Assembly: GCA_004794655.1 (NCBI GenBank)
Contig: SMMW01000645.1
Location: 469,001 to 533,000, forward strand
Direction: 5' to 3'
Length of the DNA stretch: 64,000 nt
Source: Marisa cornuarietis
Lineage: Eukaryota > Mollusca > Gastropoda > Architaenioglossa > Ampullariidae
In this document: positions 43,998 to 55,647 of the stretch, in pieces
Layout: each line of letters opens with the position of its first letter
How positions within the stretch are numbered: position 1 is the first letter of the stretch
Made by a program: the position numbers and the translations under genes
Notes under the pieces: generated by a model
Told to the model about the DNA's origin: nothing
Database searches by the model: none
Seen by the model: the letters and a program-made list of their open reading frames with translations, nothing else

Positions 43998-44676
43998 GTA
44001 AGTATGTTCAGCTTCGGCTTCTATTATTTACTCGAGAACATCACTACACACACGTGATTACAGAGAGAGAGAGAGAGAGGGGGGGGGAAGAGAGAAGAAG
44101 AAGTTCGTAGATTAACGAACATTAAGGGAAAACAGCAAACACTCAGGAGTACAGCAAACATGGATACATCCTCTCGGAAGACGTCCGTCTGCACATTGCG
44201 GTCACACAAACTCTTTCTTTAATCATTAAACTGATTTATTTTTCTAATTACACACTGACTGCCGACCGACTGACGGAATGAATGAAGAAAAGAAGGATAG
44301 AGCGTGGAACTGACCCCATGTTATGAACTTATACAGATCGATGCGTACAGTGGATCATGATCAGGAACATACCGCCGGTGAAAGGGGTCTGTATGATGTG
44401 ATTACTGAGGAACATTTCAGTCTCACCTGTGTGTAGCTTCTCTTAATCTTCGTGCATAGGCCAGAACATAATTGCATGTCGGTGTGTGTGTGTGGGGGGG
44501 GGGGAGTGGTGTGTTTGTGGATTCATGTATAAGAGAGTTTGAATTATATAGATATATAACGGAAGAAAGGATGAGAAAAAAGAAGTAGACAGCTTGAATG
44601 ATGGTTAGGGGGGGGGAAGAGTGGGGGAGGAGGGTCGAGTTTGTCAGATGTTGTTCCTGACTTTCGTTTCGAGCAG

Positions 44677-44768
44677 ATCCAGTGAGAGACAGGGCAGCCG
44701 AGGAGGCTTGTGAACACCTGAAGGCTCAGTTTGAAACCACGTTAGCTGCCTTGCTTGACATTGAGCCT
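44677..44768 (+). CDS. gene G2, exon 3
   Basis: The acceptor GAGCAG is followed by 92 nt reading (H)PVRDRAAEEACEHLKAQF and ETTLAALLDIEP, ending in phase 0 at GTAAGT. A strongly helical, acidic segment that could be a coiled coil. A long CTTT tract begins within a few bases of the donor. Confidence 0.75.
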
Positions 44769-44774
44769 GTAAGT

Positions 44775-45025
44775 TTCTTTCTTTCTTTCTTTCTTTTATT
44801 TCTTTCTGTTTTCTTTCTCTTCTTTCTTTCTTTCCTTTCTTTCTCTCTTCTTTCTTTCTTTCCGTTTTTCTCTCTTCTTTATTTCTTTCTTTCTTTTCTA
44901 TCTTTTATTTCTTTCTGTTTTCTTTCTTGCTTTTTTTCTTTCTTTCTGTTTTCTCTCTTCTTTCTTTCTTTCTTTCTGTTTTCTTTCTTTCTTTCCTTTC
45001 TTTCTTTCTTTCTTTCTGTTTTCTC

Positions 45026-45057
<32 letters not shown>

Positions 45058-45060
45058 TCG
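44775..45060. repeat. CTTT microsatellite inside a G2 intron
   Basis: About 285 bp of (CTTT)n with CTTTTATTT and CTGTTTT interruptions, starting about 6 bases after the exon 3 donor. Confidence 0.95.
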
Positions 45061-45585
45061 TGGCCCTGTCGGAAAAGCTTTGTGCTGGTAAAATATAAGC
45101 AGCAGCTGAAATGAATGGCTTCGTGTTAGGCGAGCAGCTAGACCTTTCACTTTAACTAACTACTGTAATTATTGGTCTGCTCGGGTAAGGGGTACAAACT
45201 TATCATTTTTCTTTCCACCTATCGGTAGACTAGAGCTCGGGTAGTCGTAGATCAGAAAGTCGTGCATACCCATGCTCCCCAGGAGTAGTAATCATTATAT
45301 AACCAGGGTTACATCCCAGCCACCCCCCAGATTTGCTTTATCTTTACCCAGTACCTACACCTTAAAAAAAATGACGGGACTGAGTTCAGAACAAGAAGCC
45401 TTTTCATAAAATCTTAGTTAATAGTTACATTCCGTAATGTGAGAAAAGAATGAGTTTCAAACCTTAAGAACACGATGGTACTTCGATAACTGACATTCTC
45501 AAGGGGTGCAAACAGTTGGATAACTGAAAACAGATTAATGAAGCCATCAGCAGACTTACTTCATGATTTTGTTATTTGGTTCCAG

Positions 45586-45611
45586 CCCACCAGCGCGGAC
45601 AGGAAATTAAG
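45586..45611 (+). CDS. gene G2, 26-nt exon 4
   Basis: TTGGTTCCAG, then 26 bases encoding PTSADRKL plus two bases, then GTAAGG. Phase 0 in and 2 out, as needed by its neighbours. A second very short exon in this gene. Confidence 0.65.
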
Positions 45612-45712
45612 GTAAGGATATCAGTTTTAAGTCTCAAACTAACTCTACATGTAGGCACCACAGAAACTTATTTATAAATGTTGAATAACAATACAGACAT
45701 TGATATGAGCAC

Positions 45713-45754
45713 TCACACACACACTTACACACACACACACACACACACACACAC

Positions 45755-45829
<75 letters not shown>
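45713..45829. repeat. CA microsatellite
   Basis: Three CA runs separated by TTACAC units, the longest about 60 bp, in the intron after the 26-nt exon. Confidence 0.95.
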
Positions 45830-45830
<1 letters not shown>

Positions 45831-46115
45831 CATAGAAACTAACAGAGGTTGGATCATAAATAGAAATTTTTTTCTGAATAATTCTTAAATTACTTTACTC
45901 CATCGTCTCCATGGCAACTTAAAAACCGCTATTAATAGTAACGTGTGCACTCTCAGTGTAAGTAGAATGTCTTCTAAGTGTTGCTACTGGGTCCAACTAA
46001 AAATAAGTTGTAAGACACGGCATCACAAGTGTCCCCAGTTTTTGAGCAAAACGAACATGTATAGCAACAGCAGGGAGGAACATGACAAAATAATTGAATT
46101 AAACGTGTTTCCTAG

Positions 46116-46136
46116 CTTGTCATCGTCTGAAGAAAG
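46116..46136 (+). CDS. gene G2, possible 21-nt cassette exon
   Basis: GTGTTTCCTAG, then 21 bases encoding about LSSSEE, then GTGAGT. Phase 2 at both ends, so inclusion would add seven Ser/Glu-rich residues without shifting the frame. It is optional: exons 4 and 5 also join directly. Its small size leaves chance as an alternative. Confidence 0.35.
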
Positions 46137-46596
46137 GTGAGTGAAGACAATTAGGATACTAACATATCCTCACGAAGCTTAAATTAACTGGACTAACTGG
46201 AATTCGTGTTGTGATTCCTTGAAAACACTACTGGTTTTTAACCATAATCCATCTGGAGATACACGCCTACAAACACACAGAAAAAGGTCAACAACACAGC
46301 CGTCAGGGTAGTGCATGGACATGGGACAGATGGGAATTATTATTAACATATTATGTTAACTAAACATATCATGACCCCAGGCTGTTGACCTCATTCTGTG
46401 TATGGTCATGTTCTTAGACGTGTATCTCGAGAACGGAAAAGGAGTATTCGGCCAGATTTGGGGAAATAGTACCTTGAACTCATTTCCCCCCATTCATTAG
46501 AAAAAAATTTGCTCCCCACTAGTACTTTAACAGACAGAGTGAGTATCAAATACACCTACCGATAAATTCACAGACAAGAGGTGGAGTGGGGGTTGC

Positions 46597-46748
46597 AGCA
46601 ACTAAGACTACATCACAGCAAGGCAGCCAGCCCTGTAAACATACCACATGCAGAGAAACAACAGAGTTCCCGAGACGAGAACTGAACCCGCGATAGCCAG
46701 TCCTCACTGTATTGGTGACAGGTGCTAATCATTGCGCCACCCGACAAC
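46597..46748 (-). mobile_element. SINE family B copy
   Basis: CAGCAACTAAGACTACATCA, AAGGCAGCCAGCCCTGTAAA, CACATGCAGAGAAACAACAG and the tRNA head (GGTGACAGGTGCTAATCATT, GCGCCACCCGACAACCC) match the 30931 copy with more substitutions. The TTTTACGCC block at the left is lost. It lies in an intron of gene G2. Confidence 0.8.
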
Positions 46749-47734
46749 CCAGATTCACAGACAAGGGGAATTTATCACGTGACACATGTGTTAACAAGTT
46801 AGGTGTTTCATTATCACTTCTTTAAACCTTTTCGATGAATAGGTCCAGACCTTTCGAAGGCAGCATTAATATAAAAAAGACTTTCGGACACAAATGAAAG
46901 CTTTGGCTGCATGAGTGCATCAGTTTCCAAAGCGGGTCAAGTGAAGAATACCAATTTACCAAAAAAGTTTCAGATTACTTTTAACTCCTCTCTTTGCCCT
47001 TTCTTTTTCTTTTTTGAAGAAGTGGCTTTTATAATCCAGCGAACTTTCCCTCTAACACCTCAAGTCCATATCTTCCCCCAGTCACTTCGTTCATGTTTCC
47101 TGTTGTTTGTGTTTCTTTGTTCGTCAATTTGTTTGCAGTCGTTCCTGTACCAAACAAGTATTTTTATTATTTTTTAAATACGTATGTAAACATGCATCTG
47201 CAGAAAATGCTGTACCCAAATATTTATATGCAGTTATTTAATTCAAATGGTCAGAGAGAATGTAAGGGGAGAAATTGATACGATACAGTGCGATACTATT
47301 CGATACGATCTTCTTTAGTGGTTCGGGCTTCTGGCCGAGGTTCATAGGGAGTACAATATGATAATACATAATATATAGTGCGTATATTTAGCATGCTAAC
47401 CACTTTCATTCATGCATATATTTCTTTTCACTGATGCATGAACAAAAAGAATCTACCACATTCGCCATATGTCAGCAAGTAAGGTGTTTTGTGACTCCTG
47501 AAAATCTGTTGATCGTGAAGGTGTGAACCTTCTCAGTATTATTAATACTTGTATAAAGACCCTATATTTCATAGCCATATAAAAGTATAATTGAATCTGG
47601 GTATCAAAGACTTTGAGAAACAGGTTGGGGGGAAATATCACCATGTACCGTAAAAGTTTCAGAATATTTATAACTCCTTTCTTTGCATTTCAGATATGTC
47701 TTATGATGCAGGTTTAAAAATACCTTGTGAATAA

Positions 47735-47960
47735 TAATAATAATAATGAAAGTTTGCTTACATCGCACCATATCCCTGCCCTATAGACAAGCTCAAGGCG
47801 CTGCCCTATGGACAAGCTCAAGGCGGTTCACAAATGACAGTCGGTGGTGTGAAGTAAAAATAAAGTCCAACACGAAAAAGTTGTCAGATGACAAAATACC
47901 ATAGAACTCTCCCCTCTCTAGCCAGTTAGGGGAATGGACATCACTGTAATAAACTATACT
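47735..47960 (+). repeat. unclassified dispersed repeat X, copy 4
   Basis: A short AATAAT run, then TCGCACCATATCCCTGCCCT, AAGCTCAAGGCG and, 130 bp on, AGCCAGTTAGGGGAATGGAC, matching both ends of the 40300 copy. Internally there is a 25-bp tandem duplication (GCCCTATRGACAAGCTCAAG at 47779 and 47804). Confidence 0.55.
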
Positions 47961-48710
47961 CGAATATTTATATTCATTGACAATTCACAGCCAAAGTACT
48001 AACTCTACCTACAAGATATGATACCACCACTTCAGAACATCAAGACATCTTACCTAACTAGAGCTGTCACAACCATGGGGGTTGACATCATGCTCTTTCG
48101 CAACAAAATCAGATTTTTTCAGGGCCTTCCAGCCCGGCACAACACACAAATATTATATTTAAACTAAACAAACAAATTGCAAGTTTTATTTCGCAGATCC
48201 ACCGTGGGACATACATATAGAGTCACAAATGCCAACACTGGGCACAACCTTAATAACTTGTTATAATATAATAATAACTGTTCCTGAATATTGAGCCAAG
48301 TCTGATGGCCATTCTTCTTGCTTATCTCCATCTTCACTTGCAGCGTCCCCTGTTACTCACCTTTTCTACTTCCCGTTGAAGTGGTCCAAGAGCCAAATGA
48401 CAATTGACTGTCAGTCCCATTGACATTCCCGGGTACCTTTCTAGATGGCATTGGTGTCTCTCAGATTTTAAAAAAAGTCCCACACAGAAGGACCTATAGT
48501 TTTAATCCTATTTGAGAGTCTGATTGGACAGGGAGGGAATAGAAGAGAATGTGGATGCGAGATAGACAGGGAGGGGATGTGTCGGAGGGAAACAAATGTA
48601 ACTTTTTAGTGAATTCTTTTATGTAAGATTGTGTTGTCTTGTGCTGTTCAGTATTCTTTGGTAATGGGAAGTGCAAAATTAAAAAAATACTTCTTCTGGG
48701 TACAGATCAG

Positions 48711-48788
48711 GACCTTCAAAAATGGGAATAATGTTGCAAGAAGATGCCAGCGAATTACCAGGATGCTCCATACAGAAAAAGACCATAG
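48711..48788 (+). CDS. gene G2, exon 5
   Basis: Reads (R)TFKNGNNVARRCQRITRML then HTEKDH, phase 2 at both ends, with donor ATAG followed by GTAAAG. Two tandem AG acceptors (48705 and 48710) are possible; the second keeps the reading frame with both neighbours, the first does not. Basic and helical. Confidence 0.6.
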
Positions 48789-48882
48789 GTAAAGTTCCTA
48801 TCTAACATTCGCTGCGGAAAGGGAAACATGAATTTCTGAAAGATTTAAGCATATCTTCTTCTCAACCCCTCCCCACCCCCAG

Positions 48883-49005
48883 ATCACAGTATGGGCTAAA
48901 CGTGTTGAAAGATTATCCTTTGTATCGTAACATTCTAAGCGAGATCGCATACAAGAAATTTTCTTATGCAAGCAGATGTGAAGATGAAAGTTATCAGCTT
49001 CGGAA
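48883..49005 (+). CDS. gene G2, candidate 123-nt cassette exon
   Basis: A C-rich acceptor (CCCCACCCCCAG) is followed by an open frame: SQYGLNVLKDYPLYRNILSE, IAYKKFSYASRCEDESYQLR, then a GTATAT donor. Phase 2 at both ends, so it can be inserted between exons 5 and 6 in frame (+41 residues). The peptide looks like real protein. The preceding intron would be only 94 bp and the donor is weak. If the donor is skipped, the frame runs into the GT microsatellite at 49057. Confidence 0.45.
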
Positions 49006-49055
49006 GTATATTCTATATCTATTTGTACACCTCAGAGAAACAATGATTAATGAAA

Positions 49056-49056
<1 letters not shown>

Positions 49057-49113
<57 letters not shown>
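49057..49113. repeat. GT microsatellite
   Basis: About 28 GT units directly after the open frame of the 48883 cassette. Confidence 0.95.
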
Positions 49114-49115
<2 letters not shown>

Positions 49116-49720
49116 AATAGACGACATACTTGCAGGTCTCCCCGGACCAGCAAAAAAAACTTCATTTTCATTGTCATTTGGGCCGTCAGTTTCTTCAAGA
49201 CCAAGTCTTGCTCAACGGCCTGAAAAGAGGTCCGACATAACAACCTTGTGCTCGGTGCCCTAGTCACGGCTGGTCGAACAGTCACTTCATGCTCTAGAGT
49301 CCAGACTGAGTCCATCAAGTAGCGGGAGCATGAAGGGGTGGTCGACTACATCACTGACCTTTAAACTTAGACAGCCTTCACTCCCTTACTCCCCTCCCCT
49401 CCCCACCCACTAACTTGCTAACTATTTGTGAATATTGAGTCAAGTCTCATGGCAATTCGTCTTGTTTATCTCTATTTTACACTGACATTCATTCATTCAT
49501 TCATTCTCGCTTATTCTCGATTCATTCGAATCCCTCTCTTACCTTTTCCCAACCATTTTTGAATCATCATTGTCATCTGCATTCTCTCCATCCTTTAACT
49601 AGTTTTCAGTTTATTATGGTACTTTAAAATCCTCGATACAAACTCGTATGTTCGGGGTCTGGGCGAGCAAATCTTTTTAAAGCTTTTCTTTCCTCTTTTC
49701 CAACATTTTTCTCCATGCAG

Positions 49721-49814
49721 TGAATTCGTACCTCAGTCTACACCAACAGCAGCAGCCCCTGTAATGGCCGTGGATCCAGAGATTCTGCGAAGGAATCCCT
49801 TTGCACAAAGACTT
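49721..49814 (+). CDS. gene G2, exon 6
   Basis: Pyrimidine-rich acceptor (CTCCATGCAG), then EFVPQSTPTAAAPVMAVDPE with ILRRNPFAQRL, then GTAAGT. Phase 2 in, 0 out. A Pro/Ala-rich linker followed by a basic, helix-like end. Confidence 0.7.
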
Positions 49815-50384
49815 GTAAGTGGCAGTCCCAGTTTGTCACAGTCTACAAATTTATTTAGTTGACTAGAGGAGAAACATGTAAGCGGTTAAAAGATAATGTG
49901 GTGTTATGTAATTATTTCTTACCAGAGATATTTTGTACTGAAACGGTTCGAAAACATTGAACACTTTAAGAACAATTGGTTTTTGAGAAGAAGAGTTTGA
50001 AACACTTGGAAGTCTTGTTGTGGACCACTTTGCGAATAAAACACGAACCGCGTCTTCGCTCTGACTCACCAAAGTGTGTGGACTTTACAGTCGACACCAA
50101 GAAGATGTGAAGAATACGGTGGTTCTGAAGCTGTCTTCTCGATGTCACCCTGTCAGTTATGTTTTATTTACTCGAAAAGCAAACTGCAAACTCCGAAAAG
50201 CTTAAAACCAGCCGTAAAATAAACACCGGAGTATATTCCTAGTTTGAACTCGTATGCGGGATGCCATAGAAGTTTAACATAAGTCCTCGACGGTTCTGTG
50301 TTTTCAAACTTTTCTATGTGTTCGAGTATGGACGGACTGTTAAACTTTGTGCGAGGAGCATTTACATCTACTTGGTATTGTCCT

Positions 50385-50386
50385 GG

Positions 50387-50482
<96 letters not shown>
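50385..50482. repeat. CTGT microsatellite
   Basis: About 24 perfect CTGT units in a G2 intron. The three open frames through it are translation artefacts of the repeat. Confidence 0.95.
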
Positions 50483-50700
50483 ACAGGGCGTTTCAAGATT
50501 CACGTTTAGCCCATCTCCTCCCCCTCCCCCTCTTGACCTACCCTGATAAATAATGTGGCCACTGCTGCAGACATCAAATCCACAATCGATGACATGAACC
50601 ATCAGGATGCGCTGCCTCTGTACATGTGTATTATACTTGAGAGTTTTGACCAAACCAAGGGCAGATATTTTTGCTCTGTAAACGATCTAGTACTAACCAG

Positions 50701-50982
50701 GGGAAGCGGATGGCCGAGTGGTTAGAACGCTGGCGTCAGAACCGAGAGCGCGCTGGTTCAATTCCCGATAAGCGCAGCAAACTTTCCCCAGTCGACCCAG
50801 CTGACGGGAATGGGTACCTGACTCCATAGAGGGTTGGGGAAGGTAAGGCAGCGAGGGAGAGGAGATTTGGTACCACCCTCATGTAAAAGCTGAGTGAGCT
50901 GAGTGAGAAAAGTGAGGTCTCTAACACCTCATTCCTCAACGACCTGAAAGGTTATGGGATGACCTTTACCTTTACCTTTTAA
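50701..50982 (+). mobile_element. SINE family A, most complete copy
   Basis: It begins with a tRNA-like head: GGATGGCCGAGTGGTTAGAA (A-box TGGCCGAGTGG) and GCGCGCTGGTTCAATTCCCG (B-box GGTTCAATTCC), as in serine/leucine-type tRNAs. The body follows (GTCGACCCAGCTGACGGGAA, GGGTACCTGACTCCATAGAG, GTGAGGTCTCTAACACCTCA) and a GATGACCTTTACC tail. It is not a functional tRNA gene because the acceptor stem does not close and a long body follows. It lies in an intron of gene G2. Confidence 0.85.
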
Positions 50983-51149
50983 CCGGGGGTGGGGGGTGGA
51001 AATTAGGAGCCCATGAACAGACATGAACAAGCATTTTTTAAAAAAACGGAGAAGGGTGGATGTCAGTTGCTGGACGACTGGAGACGAAACTGGACAAAGT
51101 GTAGCCACAATCCTCACCGTCATCATCTGTGTTTTCTGTGCTTTGCCAG

Positions 51150-51262
51150 ATGAATGTGGTCAGCGCCATGGCGCAGCCGACAGGTCCTGCAGCAGTTTCT
51201 AAGAACTACAAGGCCCTGAAGAGCCTGCTGGATGAGTGTCGTCTGACTGTGCGCTCTATCAA
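51150..51262 (+). CDS. gene G2, exon 7
   Basis: GCTTTGCCAG acceptor, then MNVVSAMAQPTGPAAVSKNY and KALKSLLDECRLTVRSI, phase 0 in and 2 out. The donor is GTGTGT after ATCAA, a weaker site, but it is the one that joins exon 8 in frame (Ile-Lys-Ala-Gly). Read-through would continue about 50 residues before a stop at about 51419. Confidence 0.65.
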
Positions 51263-52347
51263 GTGTGTTTCAAGGAGGAAGGACCGCGATACATGTAGAG
51301 AGAACGGGGAGGAAGGGGGGGCTAGGTGCATGCTAACACTCAGTAAGAACTCAGTAAAGATCATCAAATACCGTAGTTTGACTACCAGGACGACTACCGA
51401 CCCCTGCAATCAATCTTAGGCACTAATAGCATCTATCTCTAACAGTTCAGGGGCCAGTTGCACAACACGTTTCTAAACCTTAAAACTGTTCTAAAGAAGC
51501 AAAATCTCTTCTCAGCCATTTTGATGCATTGCAGAAGAACATACAAAAACTTGTACTGACAGGACGGAAAGTCAGACTTAAACAACTTTATCTTACTTAA
51601 AGCAGTTTTAGTTTTAAAAATTCTAAAATTGTGGTGTGCACTTTAAACTGGTTATCTAAATAGAGTTAAGGCCTAAAAGTATTTAAAAATAGAAATGTGT
51701 TGTGCAACTGGCCCCAGATATGTTCATATTCTTTTTAAACCTTATATTTTGTAGCTTCTGTTGTTTTTGCTCTTGCTGCTGAATCTGAGCCTGTTGGCTG
51801 CAGTGGTACTGGTAGTGCTTTCGCTGATGGTAGTGATGATGGTAGAGGGTGCATTGTTTCAGTTGTTGTGGGATGGGTACAGGATATGTCAATGATTTCT
51901 GATAGTTTCTACATGTATCCATCCGTTTAGCTTATTATTGAATGTCGTTACGAGGTGCCATACTATCACCATAGATAATCTCTAGGACCGTCCCCAAAAT
52001 AAACATTTTTTGTTTCTGTTATTAAAGTCATATCTTGCATGAATTTCGGTATAGCATGTAATGAAATAGAAATTATTTACTGAATGATTCATTTACATTT
52101 ATACCTATATAACTATTCTGAACTTTTAAAATAAGAATTTTTATACAACTTATTTAAATTTTATTTTTTATACATGGCTTTAATAAAAGCATGCTGAGAT
52201 TGACTGGCAGGTAGTGATAAGTTGTACTTTCACCACCTTTGTTTGTTTGCAATCTCACTATAACGGGTTCTCTTTCTCTCTCTCTTTTACTTACACACCA
52301 ACACACACACACACACACTCTCTCTCTCTCTCTCTCATAATCTACAG

Positions 52348-52479
52348 AGCGGGAACCGATTCTTCTGGTCGCATGCAGACGCGTGCAATGAAGAACATGG
52401 CTGCTATTCTACCTCTTATCAGATCCGGTCAAAGTGCTGAGCACACATCCTTGTCACCAGAGGACGCTTTGAGTTGTGG
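52348..52479 (+). CDS. gene G2, exon 8
   Basis: ATAATCTACAG acceptor after a CT-rich tract, then AGTDSSGRMQTRAMKNMAAI, LPLIRSGQSAEHTSLSPEDA and LSC, ending at GTAAGA. Phase 2 in and 2 out. The CT repeat before it serves as the polypyrimidine tract. Confidence 0.72.
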
Positions 52480-52653
52480 GTAAGAGAATAGTCCAGTTTT
52501 ATGGCACATATTTAAAAAAAAAACAATAAGTGGCCAAAGGTAAAGTTGCAGCAAAGATTCTACAGCAAGATGTGTGTTATCGCAGATCTTTAGGAAAAGT
52601 CTGGCATGGACAAGTGCTAGTCAGTAACCTCCATCTTTTTTTTGGCAATGCAG

Positions 52654-52894
52654 CTATCTGCGTCTCTCCAAGGACCAAGTAGTGAGATTAGAAAATCAAC
52701 TAAAGACTCGTGGAATCGACCCTGGCATCCATCGACACACGGATCTCTCAGACGTCAGGCTGTTTGATGATAAACCCGACAACAAGAATATGGAACAGAT
52801 GCCTTTCTACCTGCCAGCCACCAGTCTACAGTTGACAGGAACAACCGTCGGCCCACCGACTCGCAAAAAGTCGACTGAAAGAAGGGGCCAATAG
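52654..52894 (+). CDS. gene G2, last exon and stop
   Basis: GGCAATGCAG acceptor, then (G)YLRLSKDQVVRLENQLKTR, GIDPGIHRHTDLSDVRLFDD and a basic tail TRKKSTERRGQ followed by TAG at 52892-52894. The middle segment is probably helical. A (CA)n tract lies just downstream and a poly(A) signal is at 53184. All nine exons sum to 918 nt, a multiple of three, which supports the model. The function remains unknown. Confidence 0.75.
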
Positions 52895-52913
52895 GTATCA
52901 CCATTTCCCGAAC

Positions 52914-52945
52914 AACACACACACCAACACACCAACACACACACC

Positions 52946-53010
<65 letters not shown>
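52914..53010. repeat. CA microsatellite in the 3' UTR of gene G2
   Basis: CACACAC and CCAACAC variants pass into a pure (CA)n run of about 70 bp, between the stop at 52894 and the poly(A) signal. Confidence 0.95.
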
Positions 53011-53012
<2 letters not shown>

Positions 53013-53183
53013 CTCAGTTGTGATTATTATTCATTTTATTTTATTTTCGTAGATTCCTCGCACCTTCACGAAGAGCGTTTTGTCGGTGGCTGACCCTTGA
53101 GGGAAATTGTGCGGCTGAAGGTTCGAAGATGTGTTGTTTATTCACACTGCAAGTAAAAAAAATGTCGGCTATGAAATTTACCC

Positions 53184-53189
53184 AATAAA
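53184..53189 (+). terminator. poly(A) signal AATAAA of gene G2
   Basis: AATAAA about 290 bp after the stop at 52894, on the coding strand of the gene. It is the first canonical hexamer downstream. Confidence 0.6.
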
Positions 53190-53459
53190 GCCATCAGGAA
53201 ACATCAACGAATATTTTGTTTCACTCAGTTGTTTCTTTATTCATCTACATTCAAGAGTAGATGAAATTAAAAGGACTCTGTAATTAGGCTGAGGATGAAA
53301 CTGGTTGGAGGGATTTAGGGTTTAGGATTGTTAGTCACTATCAATAAACAATTACTACAGTTAATTAGCAACATAGGTTCAAATTGTCAATTGTGATGTG
53401 TTCTGGTTAATATGATAATCAAATGATCGATCTGTATTGTTTTATCTACGTTTAGTAAG

Positions 53460-53738
53460 AATAATAATGTTATTTATACAGCGCATACTCTCGCTCACGA
53501 AGGAGCAAGCTCTCAGCGCTTAGGACAAGTAGGGGACATGGACAGAATACGAAGGACGGAAGGAGAAACAACTTTGTAGACAAGTAATAAAAGACAAACA
53601 TAGAAGACACAAAGAGGAATCAGGGAACAAACAGTAAGGATGGAGAGTGTCATATATCTGCAGACGAAAACGAGCAGGTGAACTAGTCTATTGACTATGA
53701 TCATAACTATTGGCAACTATCTTAACTGGTGTAAGGAG
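53460..53738 (+). repeat. unclassified repeat Y, copy 1
   Basis: GCTCTCAGCGCTTAGGACAA, ACATGGACAGAATACGAAGG, GACACAAAGAGGAATCAGG, GGATGGAGAGTGTC and CTATGATCATAACTATTGGC occur in the same order and orientation at 59930-60150. A GAT microsatellite follows directly. No coding frame shared; type unknown. Confidence 0.7.

Positions 53739-53806
<68 letters not shown>
53739..53806. repeat. GAT microsatellite
   Basis: About 22 units of GAT directly after repeat Y copy 1. Confidence 0.95.
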
Positions 53807-54049
53807 GGGATCTGTGACGATTTTTAAAACCACAGCTGTGGTGCATAGACCACCTAATGATCTTGACCACCCTCATCAAACAATGATGGATAGACTGCCA
53901 AATCTCACCAACAAATTAAAAGTTAAAATGCGTCAAGTACAGGGCCACTGACACCGACATTCCTCAATCTCCTCAGCAAGAATATTCGCTGATGTCCTAT
54001 CCTATAAACGATGTTACTGGTTACCCGGACAGGTAGCATGTTGTCTGGT

Positions 54050-54871
54050 GCTTAGCCGAGGCACCTAAAACTTTGCACCTGTTCTACTGTCTGCCACCGA
54101 TAACCACAGGTGTATGGACAAACTTGACCAACGTGCATGGCTGAAGATGATGAACACAGGAGAAAAGTTTGCTTAAGAATTCGCCAAGAATTCCTTTCAA
54201 ACGGTTTGTTTAGAGCCAAATTTGTCTCGTCTGATACCTGCAACAGAGAGGAGGGCAACACAAGTAGACCAAAGCGACCGACTCGGATGGTAAGGTGTCA
54301 GTAGGTCAGACAGGTGTGTTTGGTCAAAGCCTTGAAGACAACGCAGGAGATTTTGTAATCTATGCGAGCTCGGATTGATAGCCAGTGGAGTTGGCAGTGT
54401 GTAACATGAACCTGCCTGTCGTCCTTTGAAGTCTGTCCAGATGGTAATTGGGAAGACCGACGAGTAACGATCGCGGTAAACCATCCGGGACAACTCCAAC
54501 GCAGGCTGAGCTTTTTGGTAGCGGAAACTGTGAGGGCCACATGTGACTGATGTGACTGATCCTGCAAAGGAATAAGGACTTGCAGACTGCAGCGATGTGA
54601 AATTCATGAGACAATAATTAGTCAGAGATAACACCGATATTCTTGACGCTCGTAGCAACGCCATTTCGATCGAACGATTCTCATGACAGGCTAATTGAAA
54701 GGCTTCGAGTAGACTGTGTACTTCGGACAGAAAAGGGAGTTTGGAAGTAGGACGATAGTGTTTGAGGTTATTAAGGTCGAAACTGGGTTTGTTTAGATGT
54801 GGAGCGAGACAAGACAACGAGGATTCAGCATCAGTAGACAAGGAGTAGAAAAAAACGAATGACGGAATCAT
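54050..54871 (-). mobile_element. CR1/L2-like LINE remnant
   Basis: Minus-strand frames contain APHLNKPSFDLNNLKHYRPT and SKLPFLSE (N-terminal fingers of the reverse transcriptase), then, with the middle deleted, QLHWLSIRARIDYKISCVVF and CLQGFDQTHLSDLLTPYHPS (the C-terminal region). The pieces are in different frames and the catalytic box is missing. Dead copy. Confidence 0.8.
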
Positions 54872-54931
54872 CCAGTCAAGGCAGTCTTTAGGAAAAGAGT
54901 CAGAATCGGCTCAAGAGAGCAGGATTTTTTC

Positions 54932-55072
<141 letters not shown>

Positions 55073-55647
55073 CCCAATGAAGGAAGTTGAGCACAAACCT
55101 CGATTGGAAAGAGTTGTTATTAGAGGCCTACTGTTCTCACCCTTCTCAGTAGCCTCACTGTCTCTCTCACTCACTAGCTTTCTCACTTTCACTAGCTCAT
55201 GGTCTCTCTCTCTCTAGCTGTCTGACTAGTTCTACCTCACTATCCCTCTTTGTTACTAGTGATCTCTCACTTAAATCTCAATCATTCTTCAGGTCCCTAT
55301 CACTATCCCTGTCCCTAGGACAGTAAAAGAGACAAAGTTATCGAACAGAAACTGGGGTTTGGGGCAGAAATGGGAAGGAATAAGGAAATGCACCTTCAAC
55401 TCGAAATTGTCAGAAAAAGCCATCGTTATGCCCCTTTGGTCAATCCGTGTCAGCTACTGGTGAGCATGCGAAAACTCAAACATCATATGCTGCTATCGTT
55501 ATTTATCCTTTGACTGATATCCCCTGACGACCAACTATGCTGGTCCGCCGATACTGGTCGTCAAGGGAACCCGGAGAACGAGGCTCGCCACCTACACCTG
55601 TCTTGAGTCCTTAATATCAATCCACTCCTTTCCTTTTTGTTTGCTAG

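Noticed and set aside
45634..45857. Cys/Val repeat frames over CA tracts (also at 38732, 49060 and 52755)
   Set aside because: Translations of GT/CA microsatellites, not proteins.
50701..50775. functional tRNA gene
   Set aside because: The A and B boxes are present, but the acceptor stem does not close and a SINE body continues. Two other copies share the body.
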